From: JACMLD01 sp039915085
GTDB taxonomy: Bacteria; Bacteroidota; Bacteroidia; Chitinophagales; Chitinophagaceae
NCBI GenBank assembly: GCA_039915085.1
Contig: JBDSOC010000117.1
Coordinates: 1-26,489, forward strand
Length of the DNA stretch: 26,489 nt
Reading direction: 5' to 3'
Position numbers and translations under genes: made by a program
The notes under the pieces: generated by a model
Seen by the model: only the letters and a program-made list of their open reading frames with translations
Told to the model about the DNA's origin: nothing
Database searches by the model: none
Shown: in pieces, positions 6,708-14,874 of the stretch
Numbering within the stretch: the stretch's first letter is position 1
How the letters are laid out: every line of letters begins with the position of its first letter

Positions 6708-6734
6708 AGCTATATATCTATAAATTTTACTTTC

Positions 6735-8732
6735 TTACCATTTTATTTCAAGCTTATTATCTTTCCTGTTGGTGTCTGCCATGCGATGGCTGGGATCAAT
6801 TTCAGCGGTTATAATATCAGATAATTTACGGCTGGTTTCAATAACATAAAATGGATTGGTCCAGTTCCACTCATCATACAGCTTGCGGGGAATAGCTGCA
6901 TCCTCTGCCTGCTTGGCGCCAAACATCAAATCCATAGGTACATAATGGAGTTCCTTGCTGCCATCTTTAAATGTTAGCTGAAGATCTATGGGCATGGGCA
7001 TTTTACCTTTGTTAGCCAGCCTGATTTTGGTTTTGCCGCCCTCTTCCCAGAGACTGTCAATACTATAATCAATCGTTTTGGTAGTATTTACAAAATACTC
7101 TCTGTACCAGTCTAATTTCATACCGCTCGCTTTTTCAGCTACCTGTATAAAGTCGTTTACATCAGGATGCCTGTAACGCCAGTGGTTGTAATAATCCAGT
7201 AAAATTTTGTCCCTGGTTGCAGCTCCCACAATGTATCCCAGCTGTTCCATAAAAACTTCGCCCTTTACATAAGACGCGTTTTTATATGCATAGTTTGTAT
7301 TGAAGTGATCTGCGTGTGTGGTCATAGGTTCTTCCAGGCCACTTTTTACCAGAGCAAAATAAGACAGGTATGCATTGCCATGGTATTCAGGAATAATATT
7401 TAATGCATCAATAATACTTTTTTCGCCGGGGTTTCTCTGCAGCGCATCCCTGTACAGTTGCGCCTGTGATTTGCCATAATAAGTTGCCGTTACCAGTTCT
7501 TCTGCATACGATGTAAAACCTTCATCCATCCAGGCATATTCACTTTCATTGGTCCCCAGCATCATCTGGTACCAGCTGTGCATCCATTCATGAAAAAAAT
7601 TATCCGTTCCGGCTCCCTTTAATAATGTGGCCATCGGGTATTCCATTCCACCATCACCTCCTTGGATAAACGAATATTGTTTGTAAGGATATTTTCCAAA
7701 ATTCTTTTCAATAAAAGGCAGCACTTTAGCAGATTTATCCAGTATCGTCTCCCATTCATCAATATAATTTGCAACAAAATTATTGGCGTTATTTCCAAAC
7801 TCCCGTTTTTTATCGGCTGATAAGCTATTGTACTGCACAGTTAAAAGCTCCGGCACTATTTTATAAAATGCATGAAGTACCAGCCCATCGCGCACGGTTT
7901 TGCTGATATGTATATATTCAGGATCTGCGGCCCATACAAAATCATGCACATTGGGTGCTGTAAAAATCCATTTTAATGTTTTGCCCGAAGGCTGTATCAC
8001 TTTTGTTCCCGGTGTTTCATATCCATAACCGCACTGGCTGGCATTTTGCAGGTAACCTGTAGCAGCAACAATGTATTTTTTATCGATGTTGATGGTTACA
8101 TCATAATCTCCCCATACACCATAAAATTCCCTGCCTGTATAAGGAGTAGGATGCCATCCTTCGTAATCGTATTCGCACATTTTAGGGTACCACTGGCTCA
8201 TACTATAACGCACACCTTCTGCATCGTCACGCCCGCTTCTTCTTATTTGTACAGGTACCTGCGCCTCAAATTCCAGATCAAATGTTACTGATGTTTTTGG
8301 CAGAACAGGTTTATCAAGCATCACTTCAAGAATGGTTTCATGCAGCTTCACAGATTGTGGTACACCATTCATTTTAATCCATTTCACTTTCTGGTAGCCA
8401 ATTTCACCGGGCTTTAAATTCAATATGCGGTCTCTTACACGGCCATCCCAGTCTGCGCTTCCGTTTACCATTACCTGCCCCAATGCACGGCTACGGTTGT
8501 CCATCATACTATTTGGCTGAAATGCATTCCAGTAAAGATGATAAAATACTTTTGACAGCGTATCGGGAGAATTATTGGTATACACTAATTTTTGTTTGCC
8601 TGTAAACTTGTTTGCAACCACATCTGCATCCACGTCCATCGTGTATTTAACATGCTGTTGCCACCGGCCTGACTGGGCTAAAGTATTTATACATTGCAAA
8701 AAACAAATGGCAAGAAAACAAAATCGCATCAT
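6735..8732 (-). CDS. Exported M1-family zinc metallopeptidase (aminopeptidase N-like)
   Basis: A 665-residue secreted peptidase. It starts with a signal peptide (MRFCFLAICFLQCINTLAQ; two ATGs in tandem, 8732 or 8729), then an M1 beta-rich N-terminal domain containing YTMDVDADV and VFYHLYWNAFQPN. The catalytic domain has GGMEYP with E364 in the position of the GAMEN motif and HEWMHSW at 381-387 followed 18 residues on by E404 (WMDEGFTSYAEE), giving a complete HExxH-x18-E zinc site. YVKGEVFMEQLGY is the usual C-terminal catalytic-domain helix. A beta domain with KTKIRLANKGKMPMPIDL closes the protein. It probably trims peptides in the periplasm or at the cell surface. The GAMEN asparagine is tyrosine here, as in some M1 relatives, so strict aminopeptidase action is likely but not proven. 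No partner genes are apparent. Confidence 0.92.
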   Translation of the reverse strand: MMRFCFLAICFLQCINTLAQSGRWQQHVKYTMDVDADVVANKFTGKQKLVYTNNSPDTLSKVFYHLYWNAFQPNSMMDNRSRALGQVMVNGSADWDGRVRDRILNLKPGEIGYQKVKWIKMNGVPQSVKLHETILEVMLDKPVLPKTSVTFDLEFEAQVPVQIRRSGRDDAEGVRYSMSQWYPKMCEYDYEGWHPTPYTGREFYGVWGDYDVTINIDKKYIVAATGYLQNASQCGYGYETPGTKVIQPSGKTLKWIFTAPNVHDFVWAADPEYIHISKTVRDGLVLHAFYKIVPELLTVQYNSLSADKKREFGNNANNFVANYIDEWETILDKSAKVLPFIEKNFGKYPYKQYSFIQGGDGGMEYPMATLLKGAGTDNFFHEWMHSWYQMMLGTNESEYAWMDEGFTSYAEELVTATYYGKSQAQLYRDALQRNPGEKSIIDALNIIPEYHGNAYLSYFALVKSGLEEPMTTHADHFNTNYAYKNASYVKGEVFMEQLGYIVGAATRDKILLDYYNHWRYRHPDVNDFIQVAEKASGMKLDWYREYFVNTTKTIDYSIDSLWEEGGKTKIRLANKGKMPMPIDLQLTFKDGSKELHYVPMDLMFGAKQAEDAAIPRKLYDEWNWTNPFYVIETSRKLSDIITAEIDPSHRMADTNRKDNKLEIKW

Positions 8733-8814
8733 TATAGGTATTTTTAAAAACTACAAAATTCCTGTAAATAAAGGAATACAAAGGTTAAAAAGGAAATAAA
8801 CTTCAAATAACAAA

Positions 8815-8842
8815 GCACCCCTTCCCAAAAGAGAAAGGGTGC
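8815..8842 (-). terminator. Probable terminator of the PepSY-like gene
   Basis: GCACCCCTTC and GAAAGGGTGC form a hairpin with one internal irregularity, 24 bases past the stop codon at 8866. On the minus strand it is followed by TTTGTTATTTG. Confidence 0.6.
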
Positions 8843-8865
8843 CGTTATAACTGCTCAGGTTATAT

Positions 8866-9315
8866 TTATATTGTAATGGCGTCTTTTACTAACTTGCCTG
8901 CATTATCAAAATACAGGTATTTTTTTTCTATCCCGCTTTTCCGGATAAACAGCCTGTATTGTATACCATTATCCTTGCTTTCCACACAGGTTACAGATTT
9001 CAGCTCCCAGTCTGTAAACTTGCTTTTACTGTAGCCATCTTTAACACTGACCGGCAGCGCATCCTGTGCAATGTCTTTTTCAGTTTGCTGCCACTCTCCT
9101 TTGTTGCTGAATTTCGATTCATATTTAACCCCATTCATTTCGTAATTAACCTGGAAACCGGTGAGTTTATCTTTCCATTCAACATTTTTTGTATCAGGAT
9201 ATTTTGCTTTAAAAGATTCTGTAACTTCTGCCGGCACTTTACGTATTTGCGCCTGGGTATTATTAATTACTGACAGAGAAAATATTGCCACTGCTAATAA
9301 ACATATCTTTTTCAT
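8866..9315 (-). CDS. Exported PepSY-like (DUF2874) protein
   Basis: A 149-residue small periplasmic protein. A signal peptide (MKKICLLAVAIFSLSVINN, cleavage near TQA-Q at residue 22) precedes two PepSY-like repeats. The first contains VTESFKAKYPDTKNVEWKD, then GFQVNYEMNGVKYESKFSNKGEW; the second runs DWELKSVTCVESKDNGIQYRLFI to KYLYFDNAGKLVKDAI. The FxxKYPxAxxVxW opening and the YEAxFxxxGxW strand are marks of the Bacteroidota PepSY-like family, whose members resemble the beta-lactamase-inhibitor fold. Function is not established; inhibition of secreted peptidases has been suggested for PepSY domains. It is followed on the same strand by the exported M1 peptidase, with a terminator between, so a link between the two is only a suggestion. 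Confidence 0.85.
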   Translation of the reverse strand: MKKICLLAVAIFSLSVINNTQAQIRKVPAEVTESFKAKYPDTKNVEWKDKLTGFQVNYEMNGVKYESKFSNKGEWQQTEKDIAQDALPVSVKDGYSKSKFTDWELKSVTCVESKDNGIQYRLFIRKSGIEKKYLYFDNAGKLVKDAITI

Positions 9316-9429
9316 AACCCTTACAATTTATTCAGGGAGGATATAAAAATATCATGCCAATAACAGCCAGTTGCACACCCGTAGTGTTTAGATTTTGTGA
9401 AATCACAGGTGCAGAAACATTCCACAGCA

Positions 9430-10095
9430 TCAGGGTGCCCCTTCCACTGTAATTACAATCTCTCCTTTAACATCTTTTTGTTTAAAATGATCACATACTT
9501 CCTGCAATGTACCCCTGGCGTTTTCTTCAAACATTTTAGTAAGTTCGCGGCTGACACAGCACATACGGCCCGCGCCAAAATATGCCATAAAATCAGTTAA
9601 AGTTTTTACCAGTCTTACGGGGGATTCATAAAATAGCATGGTGCGTTCTTCAGTGGCAAGCTGTTTTAATAGTGTTTGCCTGCCTTTTTTTAAGGGAAGA
9701 AATCCTTCAAAGCAAAAGCGGGAGGCAGGTATACCACTGTTTACCAATGCAGGTACAAAAGCAGTGGCACCAGGAAGACTTTCAACTTTTACACCGGTTC
9801 TTATACATTCCCTTACCAGTAAAAAAGCGGGATCAGAAATACCAGGCATGCCTGCATCGGTAATAACGGCTATATTTTTTCCTTCCTGCAATTGATTTAC
9901 CAGGTGCTGCAATACTTTATGTTCATTGTGCTGGTGATAAGGAGAGACTGGTTTATTTATCAGGTAATGATTCAGCAATTTTGACGAAGTGCGTGTATCT
10001 TCTGCCAGTATCAAATCAACCGTTTTTAACACCTCCAGGGCGCGGAGTGTTATATCCTTCAAATTGCCAATAGGTGTGGGAACAATGTAGAGCAT
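9430..10095 (-). CDS. rsmI: 16S rRNA (cytidine1402-2'-O)-methyltransferase
   Basis: A 221-residue tetrapyrrole-methylase-fold enzyme that methylates the ribose of C1402 in the 16S rRNA decoding centre. Family motifs are in order: YIVPTPIGNLKDITLRAL (3-20), ILAEDTRTSSKLL (29-41), DAGMPGISDP (80-89), SLPGATAFVPALVNSG, FEGFLP, FYESP, and GEIVITVEG at the end. Its length is shorter than the E. coli protein (286 residues) because the C-terminal extension is missing, which is usual in Bacteroidota. It is the last gene of the pepP-pssA-purS-rsmI run on the minus strand, though 86 bases of repeat-rich sequence separate it from purS. Confidence 0.95.
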   Translation of the reverse strand: MLYIVPTPIGNLKDITLRALEVLKTVDLILAEDTRTSSKLLNHYLINKPVSPYHQHNEHKVLQHLVNQLQEGKNIAVITDAGMPGISDPAFLLVRECIRTGVKVESLPGATAFVPALVNSGIPASRFCFEGFLPLKKGRQTLLKQLATEERTMLFYESPVRLVKTLTDFMAYFGAGRMCCVSRELTKMFEENARGTLQEVCDHFKQKDVKGEIVITVEGAP

Positions 10096-10097
10096 GG

Positions 10098-10181
10098 GTG
10101 GTTGATCAGTTGATTGGTTGATCAGTTACTGAAAGTTTCGACTGATCAACCGGCGAACCAATCAACCAATCAACTATTCAA
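10098..10181. repeat. GTTGATTG/GTTGATCA-type inverted repeats between purS and rsmI
   Basis: GGTTGATCAGT (10116-10126) pairs perfectly with ACTGATCAACC (10141-10151) around a 14-base loop, and the flanks carry further TTGATTGG and CCAATCAA copies that extend the pairing loosely. It has no T run, so it is a weak terminator at most. It resembles low-complexity intergenic repeats. Confidence 0.6.
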
Positions 10182-10427
10182 CTAGTTAACTGATACTTCG
10201 AAATATTCCATTACAGGGTTGGCCAATAATTTCTTTGCTGCATCTTCAGCTATTTGTTTTGCAGCATCCGGCGTAGCGGCATCAATCAGCAGGGTAATGT
10301 TTTTTCCAATACGCACATCCTGTACATTGTTCAATCCAAGATTGTTTAACCCTCCCATAACTGCCTTTCCCTGCGGATCAAGCAATTCTTTTAGTGGCAT
10401 TACTTTTACCTGTACCGTGTACGTCAT
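10182..10427 (-). CDS. purS: Phosphoribosylformylglycinamidine synthase, PurS subunit
   Basis: An 81-residue PurS, the small dimeric subunit that bridges PurL and PurQ in the fourth step of purine synthesis. Family marks are VKVMPLKELLDPQGKAV, the central LGLNNVQDVRIGKNITL, and the C-terminal KKLLANPVMEYFEVSV. The length is normal. The ATG overlaps the stop of pssA in an ATGA arrangement (10424-10427), indicating translational coupling. purQ and the small-type purL are not in the window, so the complex is encoded at more than one locus. Confidence 0.93.
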   Translation of the reverse strand: MTYTVQVKVMPLKELLDPQGKAVMGGLNNLGLNNVQDVRIGKNITLLIDAATPDAAKQIAEDAAKKLLANPVMEYFEVSVN

Positions 10428-11194
10428 GTAGTTTTATTTTTGAGCGCCAAAGATAAGATAATGTAGGCGATGAAGACCACCGGTACGGCCATCCATTTAA
10501 ATAAAATAGCTGCTATAACAGCAATGACCAGCAGTATAAGTTTAGGCATATTATTCTGCAGCGAATAGTCTTTGAATTTCATCCCCATAATTGGCAAAGT
10601 ACTAATCATAAGATAGCTGAGTACAACAGTTACTGCATACAAAAACCATCTATTAAAAATCAGCGCGTTTACTGCACCATCATAATAATTATAAAAAGCT
10701 ATTAATGGTAATGAAGCTACCACCAGCCCGGCAGCAGGTATGGGTACACCTTTAAAACCATAAGTCTGCGTGTTATCTATATTGAACCTGGCGAGACGGT
10801 AGGCACCGGCACAGGCAAACAGGAACGCAGGTAACAGCCAGCCAATATTTATTTCGAGTCCGTTTTGCTGCTGCATATAAGACAAGCGCAGGAACTGAAA
10901 AAGAATAACAGCAGGTGCCACACCAAAACTTACAATATCACTTAAAGAATCCAGCTGCTTGCCCATTTCGCCGCAGGCATGTAAAAGCCGCGCAAGAAAT
11001 CCATCCAGGAAATCAATAAAAGCCGAGATGGCAATACAGATTGCAGCATAATATAAGCGTTCGGGCACACTAAAACTGGTAGAGGAATCATCGGCCTGAA
11101 TAATAGTGATCTGTTCTGTTTGCAAAGCAAATACAATTGCACAGCAACCAAACAATAAATTAAGCAGCGTAAAAAAATTTGGGATTTTTTTCAT
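10424..11194 (-). CDS. pssA: CDP-diacylglycerol--serine O-phosphatidyltransferase
   Basis: A 256-residue integral membrane enzyme that makes phosphatidylserine, the precursor of phosphatidylethanolamine. The CDP-alcohol phosphotransferase signature DGx2ARx8Gx3Dx3D is complete: DGFLAR, eight residues, G, KQL, D, SLS, D. It begins MKKIPNFFTLLNLLFGC, typical of the bacterial (type II) class, and has about seven membrane segments, several near the end (LILLVIAVIAAILF, VPVVFIAYIILSLAL). The frame extends five codons upstream but only to a TTG, so the ATG at 11194 is taken. It lies 77 bases after pepP and overlaps purS by four bases. Confidence 0.93.
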   Translation of the reverse strand: MKKIPNFFTLLNLLFGCCAIVFALQTEQITIIQADDSSTSFSVPERLYYAAICIAISAFIDFLDGFLARLLHACGEMGKQLDSLSDIVSFGVAPAVILFQFLRLSYMQQQNGLEINIGWLLPAFLFACAGAYRLARFNIDNTQTYGFKGVPIPAAGLVVASLPLIAFYNYYDGAVNALIFNRWFLYAVTVVLSYLMISTLPIMGMKFKDYSLQNNMPKLILLVIAVIAAILFKWMAVPVVFIAYIILSLALKNKTT

Positions 11195-11271
11195 AATTAA
11201 CCGGGACAATTATCAAATATATAATCTCTTAACGCAGTAACAGGGATGCTTATTTGTTTTTGTTTCAGTAT

Positions 11272-12561
11272 TTATTTTTTCATCAGGGTTTCTATCTCTT
11301 CTGCCGTAATGGGAATGCTGGCCATTAAATCTTTGTTTCCATTCCGGGTAATCCAGACATTGTTTTCAATACGTACGCCCATATTTTCCTGTTCAATATA
11401 AATACCTGGTTCTACGGTGAGTACCATGCCTGCTTTTATGGGTTCTGTTTTGGTACCGAGGTCATGCACATCTATGCCCAGGTGGTGAGATATACCATGG
11501 TATAAATATTTCCGGTAAGCCCTGTTTTCAGGATCTTCATTCTTTACGTCTGTTTTTTTCAGCAATCCTATTTTTAAAAAAAGCTGCGTGGCGTGCTCAC
11601 CGACTTTATCATGGTAATCAAGAATGGTTATACCGGGTTTTAATAAACTCTTTGCATAGTTATGTAAATCAAGACAGGCATTGTATACTGTTTTTTGTCT
11701 GCGTGTAAACTTACCATTAACGGGCACCGTCCTGGTAAGATCTGCATTATAACCGCCGTACTCAGCGCCGAAATCCATCAATATCAATTCTCCGTCCTTA
11801 CATTCCTGGTTATTGCTTACATAATGCAATGTTCTTGCCCTGTCGCCACTGGCTATAATAGAACTGTAAGCGGGTCCGGTGGCACGTTGTGATAAAAAAG
11901 AATGAAATATTTCTGCTTCAATTTCATACTCCATAACACCGGGCTTAATAAATTTCAGGAGGTGCCTGAAAGCGGTACCTGTAATATCCATTGCTTTTTG
12001 CATCACTTCAACTTCCAGCGCGGTTTTAACTGCCCTTACATCTTTCAGAATTTTTGCGCTGCGCCTGTACTGATGCAAAGGGTAACGCTGTTTTATTTCC
12101 TGTGCATAACGGTAATCACGTACCGTTACAAGATTGGCCTTTCTGTCGTTTTCATTGGTGTTGAGGTAAATAGTATCCGCCAGGTGTATCCATTGCTGCA
12201 ACAATCCATCTAAACTATCCAGCCAAACTACGGCTGCTGCGCCGCTGATGGCTTTTGCTTCTGCTGCGCGGTGCCGCCTGCCGTCCCATTTCTCTTTTAA
12301 TTCATTGGGCCTTACCAATACCAGTATTTCGCGGTATTTTTTATCGGGATTATCAGGAAAAAGTACCAGCATGGTATCTTCCTGCTCAATACCCGTTAAC
12401 CAATAGAGATCGGAATTCTGCTTAAATTTAAGTAGTGCGTCACCGTTAGACGGTAACTCATCATTACTGTTAAAAATGGCGATGGCATTTTTTTCCATTT
12501 TCTCCGTAAAACGTTTACGGTTTTGTATAAATATTTCAGCGTTTAATGGCAGGTATTTCAT
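11272..12561 (-). CDS. pepP: Xaa-Pro aminopeptidase (aminopeptidase P)
   Basis: A 429-residue M24B peptidase that removes N-terminal residues preceding proline. The N-terminal creatinase-like domain (about 1-150) opens MKYLPLNAEIFIQNRKRF and includes SDLYWLTGIEQED. The pita-bread domain carries both metals' ligands: D263 and D274 in LMDFGAEYGGYNADLTR, the histidine of YHGISHHLGIDVHD, the Glu of LTVEPGIYIE, and the final Glu of GVRIENNVWI. Length fits the family. It has no signal peptide, so it is cytoplasmic. It is the first gene of the pepP-pssA-purS-rsmI run and is divergent from pckA across 441 bases. Confidence 0.94.
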   Translation of the reverse strand: MKYLPLNAEIFIQNRKRFTEKMEKNAIAIFNSNDELPSNGDALLKFKQNSDLYWLTGIEQEDTMLVLFPDNPDKKYREILVLVRPNELKEKWDGRRHRAAEAKAISGAAAVVWLDSLDGLLQQWIHLADTIYLNTNENDRKANLVTVRDYRYAQEIKQRYPLHQYRRSAKILKDVRAVKTALEVEVMQKAMDITGTAFRHLLKFIKPGVMEYEIEAEIFHSFLSQRATGPAYSSIIASGDRARTLHYVSNNQECKDGELILMDFGAEYGGYNADLTRTVPVNGKFTRRQKTVYNACLDLHNYAKSLLKPGITILDYHDKVGEHATQLFLKIGLLKKTDVKNEDPENRAYRKYLYHGISHHLGIDVHDLGTKTEPIKAGMVLTVEPGIYIEQENMGVRIENNVWITRNGNKDLMASIPITAEEIETLMKK

Positions 12562-13002
12562 TCAGGTGTATTTATTTTTTGAAGCGGCCATAAAATTATG
12601 GATTCAATCCCGATATGTATAATTTATGCTGATCCTGCTTTTCTTTATACGCGTTAATATGAAACCTGGTAAATATTTGTAAAAGAGATCCTGTACCCGT
12701 TTTTGAATGCAATTCATTTATATAATTTTTCCTTTAAAAGAAATAGTATTTGCCTTATCAAAAAAAAGCCCCATCTATTAATTGGATCTTAAAAATGGGC
12801 GCTATCAGGGAAAAATAAAATTAGAAAACATCTAATATTTATAAAAATTATTAAAAATCATACAACATAATGGCAAAAAAAGGCATTTTTTAATTGATTA
12901 ACTCCTTAATTGTAAGTTGATATGCAAGGAGGACCTCTCTCTTTTGTTATGTGAATTGCTGTGGAGCTATATCTTTGTAAACTAACAAACGTTTGTATTA
13001 TC
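12562..13002. other. Divergent intergenic region between pepP and pckA
   Basis: AT-rich and without a gene that I can support. It holds the pckA promoter at its right end. A short weak inverted pair, GCCCCAT and ATGGGC near 12768-12801, may be a remnant structure. No further conserved motif is visible. Confidence 0.5.
12943..12977 (+). promoter_or_regulatory. Promoter of pckA
   Basis: TTTG at 12943-12946, 23 bases, then TATCTTTG at 12970-12977, an exact TAnnTTTG. The expected start of transcription, a few bases after 12977, lies before the ATG at 13003 but after the longer frame's GTG at 12961, which excludes that longer start. Confidence 0.65.
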
Positions 13003-14607
13003 ATGTCAGTATTAACCTCCTTTCCCTCATCTCCCATTACCGGCTTTGGTCTTCCCGTAATAAATAATATTCGTTACCAGCTTTCTCCGGAAGAGCTAAT
13101 TGAAGACAGTATTTGCAGCGGGGAAGGATTGTTAAGCAATTCGGGTGCGCTTGTTATCAATACCGGGGATTTTACCGGCAGAAGTCCGAAAGACAGGTTT
13201 ATAATAAAAGATGATATTACTGCGGATACTGTTTACTGGAACGATTTTAATATACCCATGGATGAAAAATATTTCCTTATCATCCAGAAAAAAATAAAGG
13301 CATACCTGGCAGAAAAAGAAGAAATATGGGTGCGTGACTGCTATGCATGCGCAGACAACCGGTACCGGATAAGCATACGCATAGTAAATGAAAAACCCTG
13401 GATCAACCTATTCGCTTATAATATGTTTCTCCGCCCTGCTGAAAAAGATTTGGAAAACTTCACCCCGGAATGGACCATTCTTTCTGCACCGGATTTAAAA
13501 TTAGATCCTGTACAATGTGGTACCCGCCAGCAAAATGCGGCCGTTATCTCATTTAAACACAAAACCATTTTAATAGCAGGTACGGGTTACACAGGTGAAA
13601 CCAAAAAAGGTATATTTTCTGTGCTAAATTATATACTGCCACAAAATAAAAACGTATTGAGCATGCATTGCGCTGCAAATATGGGGCAGGATGGTGATAC
13701 CGCACTGTTCTTTGGATTGAGTGGTACCGGCAAAACCACTTTAAGTGCCGATCGTAAACGCAAACTGATTGGAGATGATGAACATGGATGGACAACAGAT
13801 AGCATTTTTAATTTTGAGGGTGGTTGTTATGCAAAGACCATAGACTTAAGCGAAGAAAAAGAACCTGAAATTTTTAACGCGATACGTCCGGGTGCGCTGG
13901 TAGAAAACACCAGCTTTTTCCCGGTAACCAATAAAATTGATTTCAGCAGCAAAGCAATTACCGAAAATACACGCGTTTCTTACCCGCTGCATTTTATCAG
14001 TAATGCAATTGAACCATCTGTTGGAAATATACCTGCTAATATTTTCTTTCTTACCTGCGATGCATACGGCGTACTGCCACCGGTTGCCAAACTCACGCCG
14101 GAACAGGCCATGTACCATTTTATTTCTGGCTATACAGCCAAGGTTGCAGGCACTGAAACGGGTATTACAGAGCCAAAGTCTACTTTTAGTGCATGTTTTG
14201 GTGCGCCTTTTTTACCACTTCATCCTGCCAGGTATGCTACAATGCTCGGCGAAAAGATCCGCATGCATAAAGTGAATGTATGGATGATAAATACCGGTTG
14301 GAGCGGTGGAGCTTATGGTACCGGTACCCGCATGAAACTCAGTTATACCAGGGCTATTATTACAGCTGCGCTGGAAGGAAAATTAACCGGGGTTGATTTT
14401 GAAATGCACCCTGTTTTTAGGGTGATGATACCTGCTGGTTGCATGGGCGTGCCCACAGAAATATTAAACCCACGAAATACATGGACAGATAAAGCCGCCT
14501 ATGATACAACAGCAAAAAATCTTGCCAGGCAGTTTATAAATAATTTTCAAAAATATGCCGGTTGTGTTGCTGCAGAAATTTTGGCCGCCGCCCCGGTTAT
14601 TCAATAA
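13003..14607 (+). CDS. pckA: Phosphoenolpyruvate carboxykinase (ATP)
   Basis: A 534-residue ATP-type PEPCK, which converts oxaloacetate and ATP to phosphoenolpyruvate, CO2 and ADP in gluconeogenesis. Motifs are complete: GDFTGRSPKDRFI near the N-terminus (substrate-binding Arg), MHCAANMG, the P-loop GLSGTGKTTLSAD (238-250, with the kinase-1a Lys), LIGDDEHGW (metal-binding Asp), ENTRVSYPLHFI, YTAKVAGTE and NTGWSGGAYGTG. The frame is open to a GTG 42 bases earlier, but the ATG at 13003 is preferred because the promoter box lies between the two and the added residues do not resemble the family. It is monocistronic: own promoter and a strong terminator 48 bases after the stop. Confidence 0.97.
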   Translation: MSVLTSFPSSPITGFGLPVINNIRYQLSPEELIEDSICSGEGLLSNSGALVINTGDFTGRSPKDRFIIKDDITADTVYWNDFNIPMDEKYFLIIQKKIKAYLAEKEEIWVRDCYACADNRYRISIRIVNEKPWINLFAYNMFLRPAEKDLENFTPEWTILSAPDLKLDPVQCGTRQQNAAVISFKHKTILIAGTGYTGETKKGIFSVLNYILPQNKNVLSMHCAANMGQDGDTALFFGLSGTGKTTLSADRKRKLIGDDEHGWTTDSIFNFEGGCYAKTIDLSEEKEPEIFNAIRPGALVENTSFFPVTNKIDFSSKAITENTRVSYPLHFISNAIEPSVGNIPANIFFLTCDAYGVLPPVAKLTPEQAMYHFISGYTAKVAGTETGITEPKSTFSACFGAPFLPLHPARYATMLGEKIRMHKVNVWMINTGWSGGAYGTGTRMKLSYTRAIITAALEGKLTGVDFEMHPVFRVMIPAGCMGVPTEILNPRNTWTDKAAYDTTAKNLARQFINNFQKYAGCVAAEILAAAPVIQ

Positions 14608-14655
14608 TTTTCATTGCAAATGTGCTTGCACGGTCTCAGCGATGCTTGCTTATAA

Positions 14656-14692
14656 AAAAACTCCCTCACTTATCATTTGTGAGGGAGTTTTT
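14656..14692 (+). terminator. Rho-independent terminator of pckA
   Basis: AAAAACTCCCTCAC (14656-14669) pairs with GTGAGGGAGTTTTT (14679-14692), a 14-base stem with a 9-base loop, followed by TATTTTT. The A-rich side could also serve transcripts from the right, although those end further away. Confidence 0.9.
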
Positions 14693-14710
14693 ATTTTTCG
14701 GGCTATTCAT

Positions 14711-14795
14711 GTTGCGCCCTTTCAGGGCTATGCCATAACCATTTTATCTACCGGGCTTTGCCCGGTGCTAACATATTGCGGCCTTTCAGGCCTTA
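14711..14795. repeat. REP-like cluster of three short palindromes
   Basis: Three GC-rich hairpins in 85 bases: GCCCTTTCAGGGC (14716-14728), ACCGGGCTTTGCCCGGT (14750-14766) and GGCCTTTCAGGCC (14780-14792). The outer two share the core CCTTTCAGG. The GC content and ordered palindromes differ from the surroundings and resemble the dispersed intergenic palindromes of many Bacteroidota. The latter link is from memory of such elements and was not tested. Confidence 0.65.
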
Positions 14796-14874
14796 AAAAA
14801 TCACAGCACCAATAATATTGTAAACAGCATCAATATTGTAAATTGTACGGTGTACATCTCTTCACTCTTCACTC

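Noticed and set aside
6650..6709. 19-codon frame running through the terminator hairpin, with TAATTTTG at 6623-6630 as a possible promoter
   Set aside because: Most of its codons are the terminator stem, and the box lies inside the more plausible 40-codon frame; TAnnTTTG matches are expected by chance in AT-rich DNA.
10098..10181. CRISPR-like array
   Set aside because: Units are short, inverted and unevenly spaced, with no spacers and no cas genes nearby.
12961..13002. GTG start extending PckA by 14 residues
   Set aside because: The TATCTTTG promoter box at 12970-12977 would lie inside the coding sequence, and the ATG at 13003 begins the family-like N-terminus.
14555..14815. 86-codon plus-strand frame over the pckA end and REP-like cluster
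   Set aside because: Overlaps pckA, the terminator and the palindromes; no independent coding signal.
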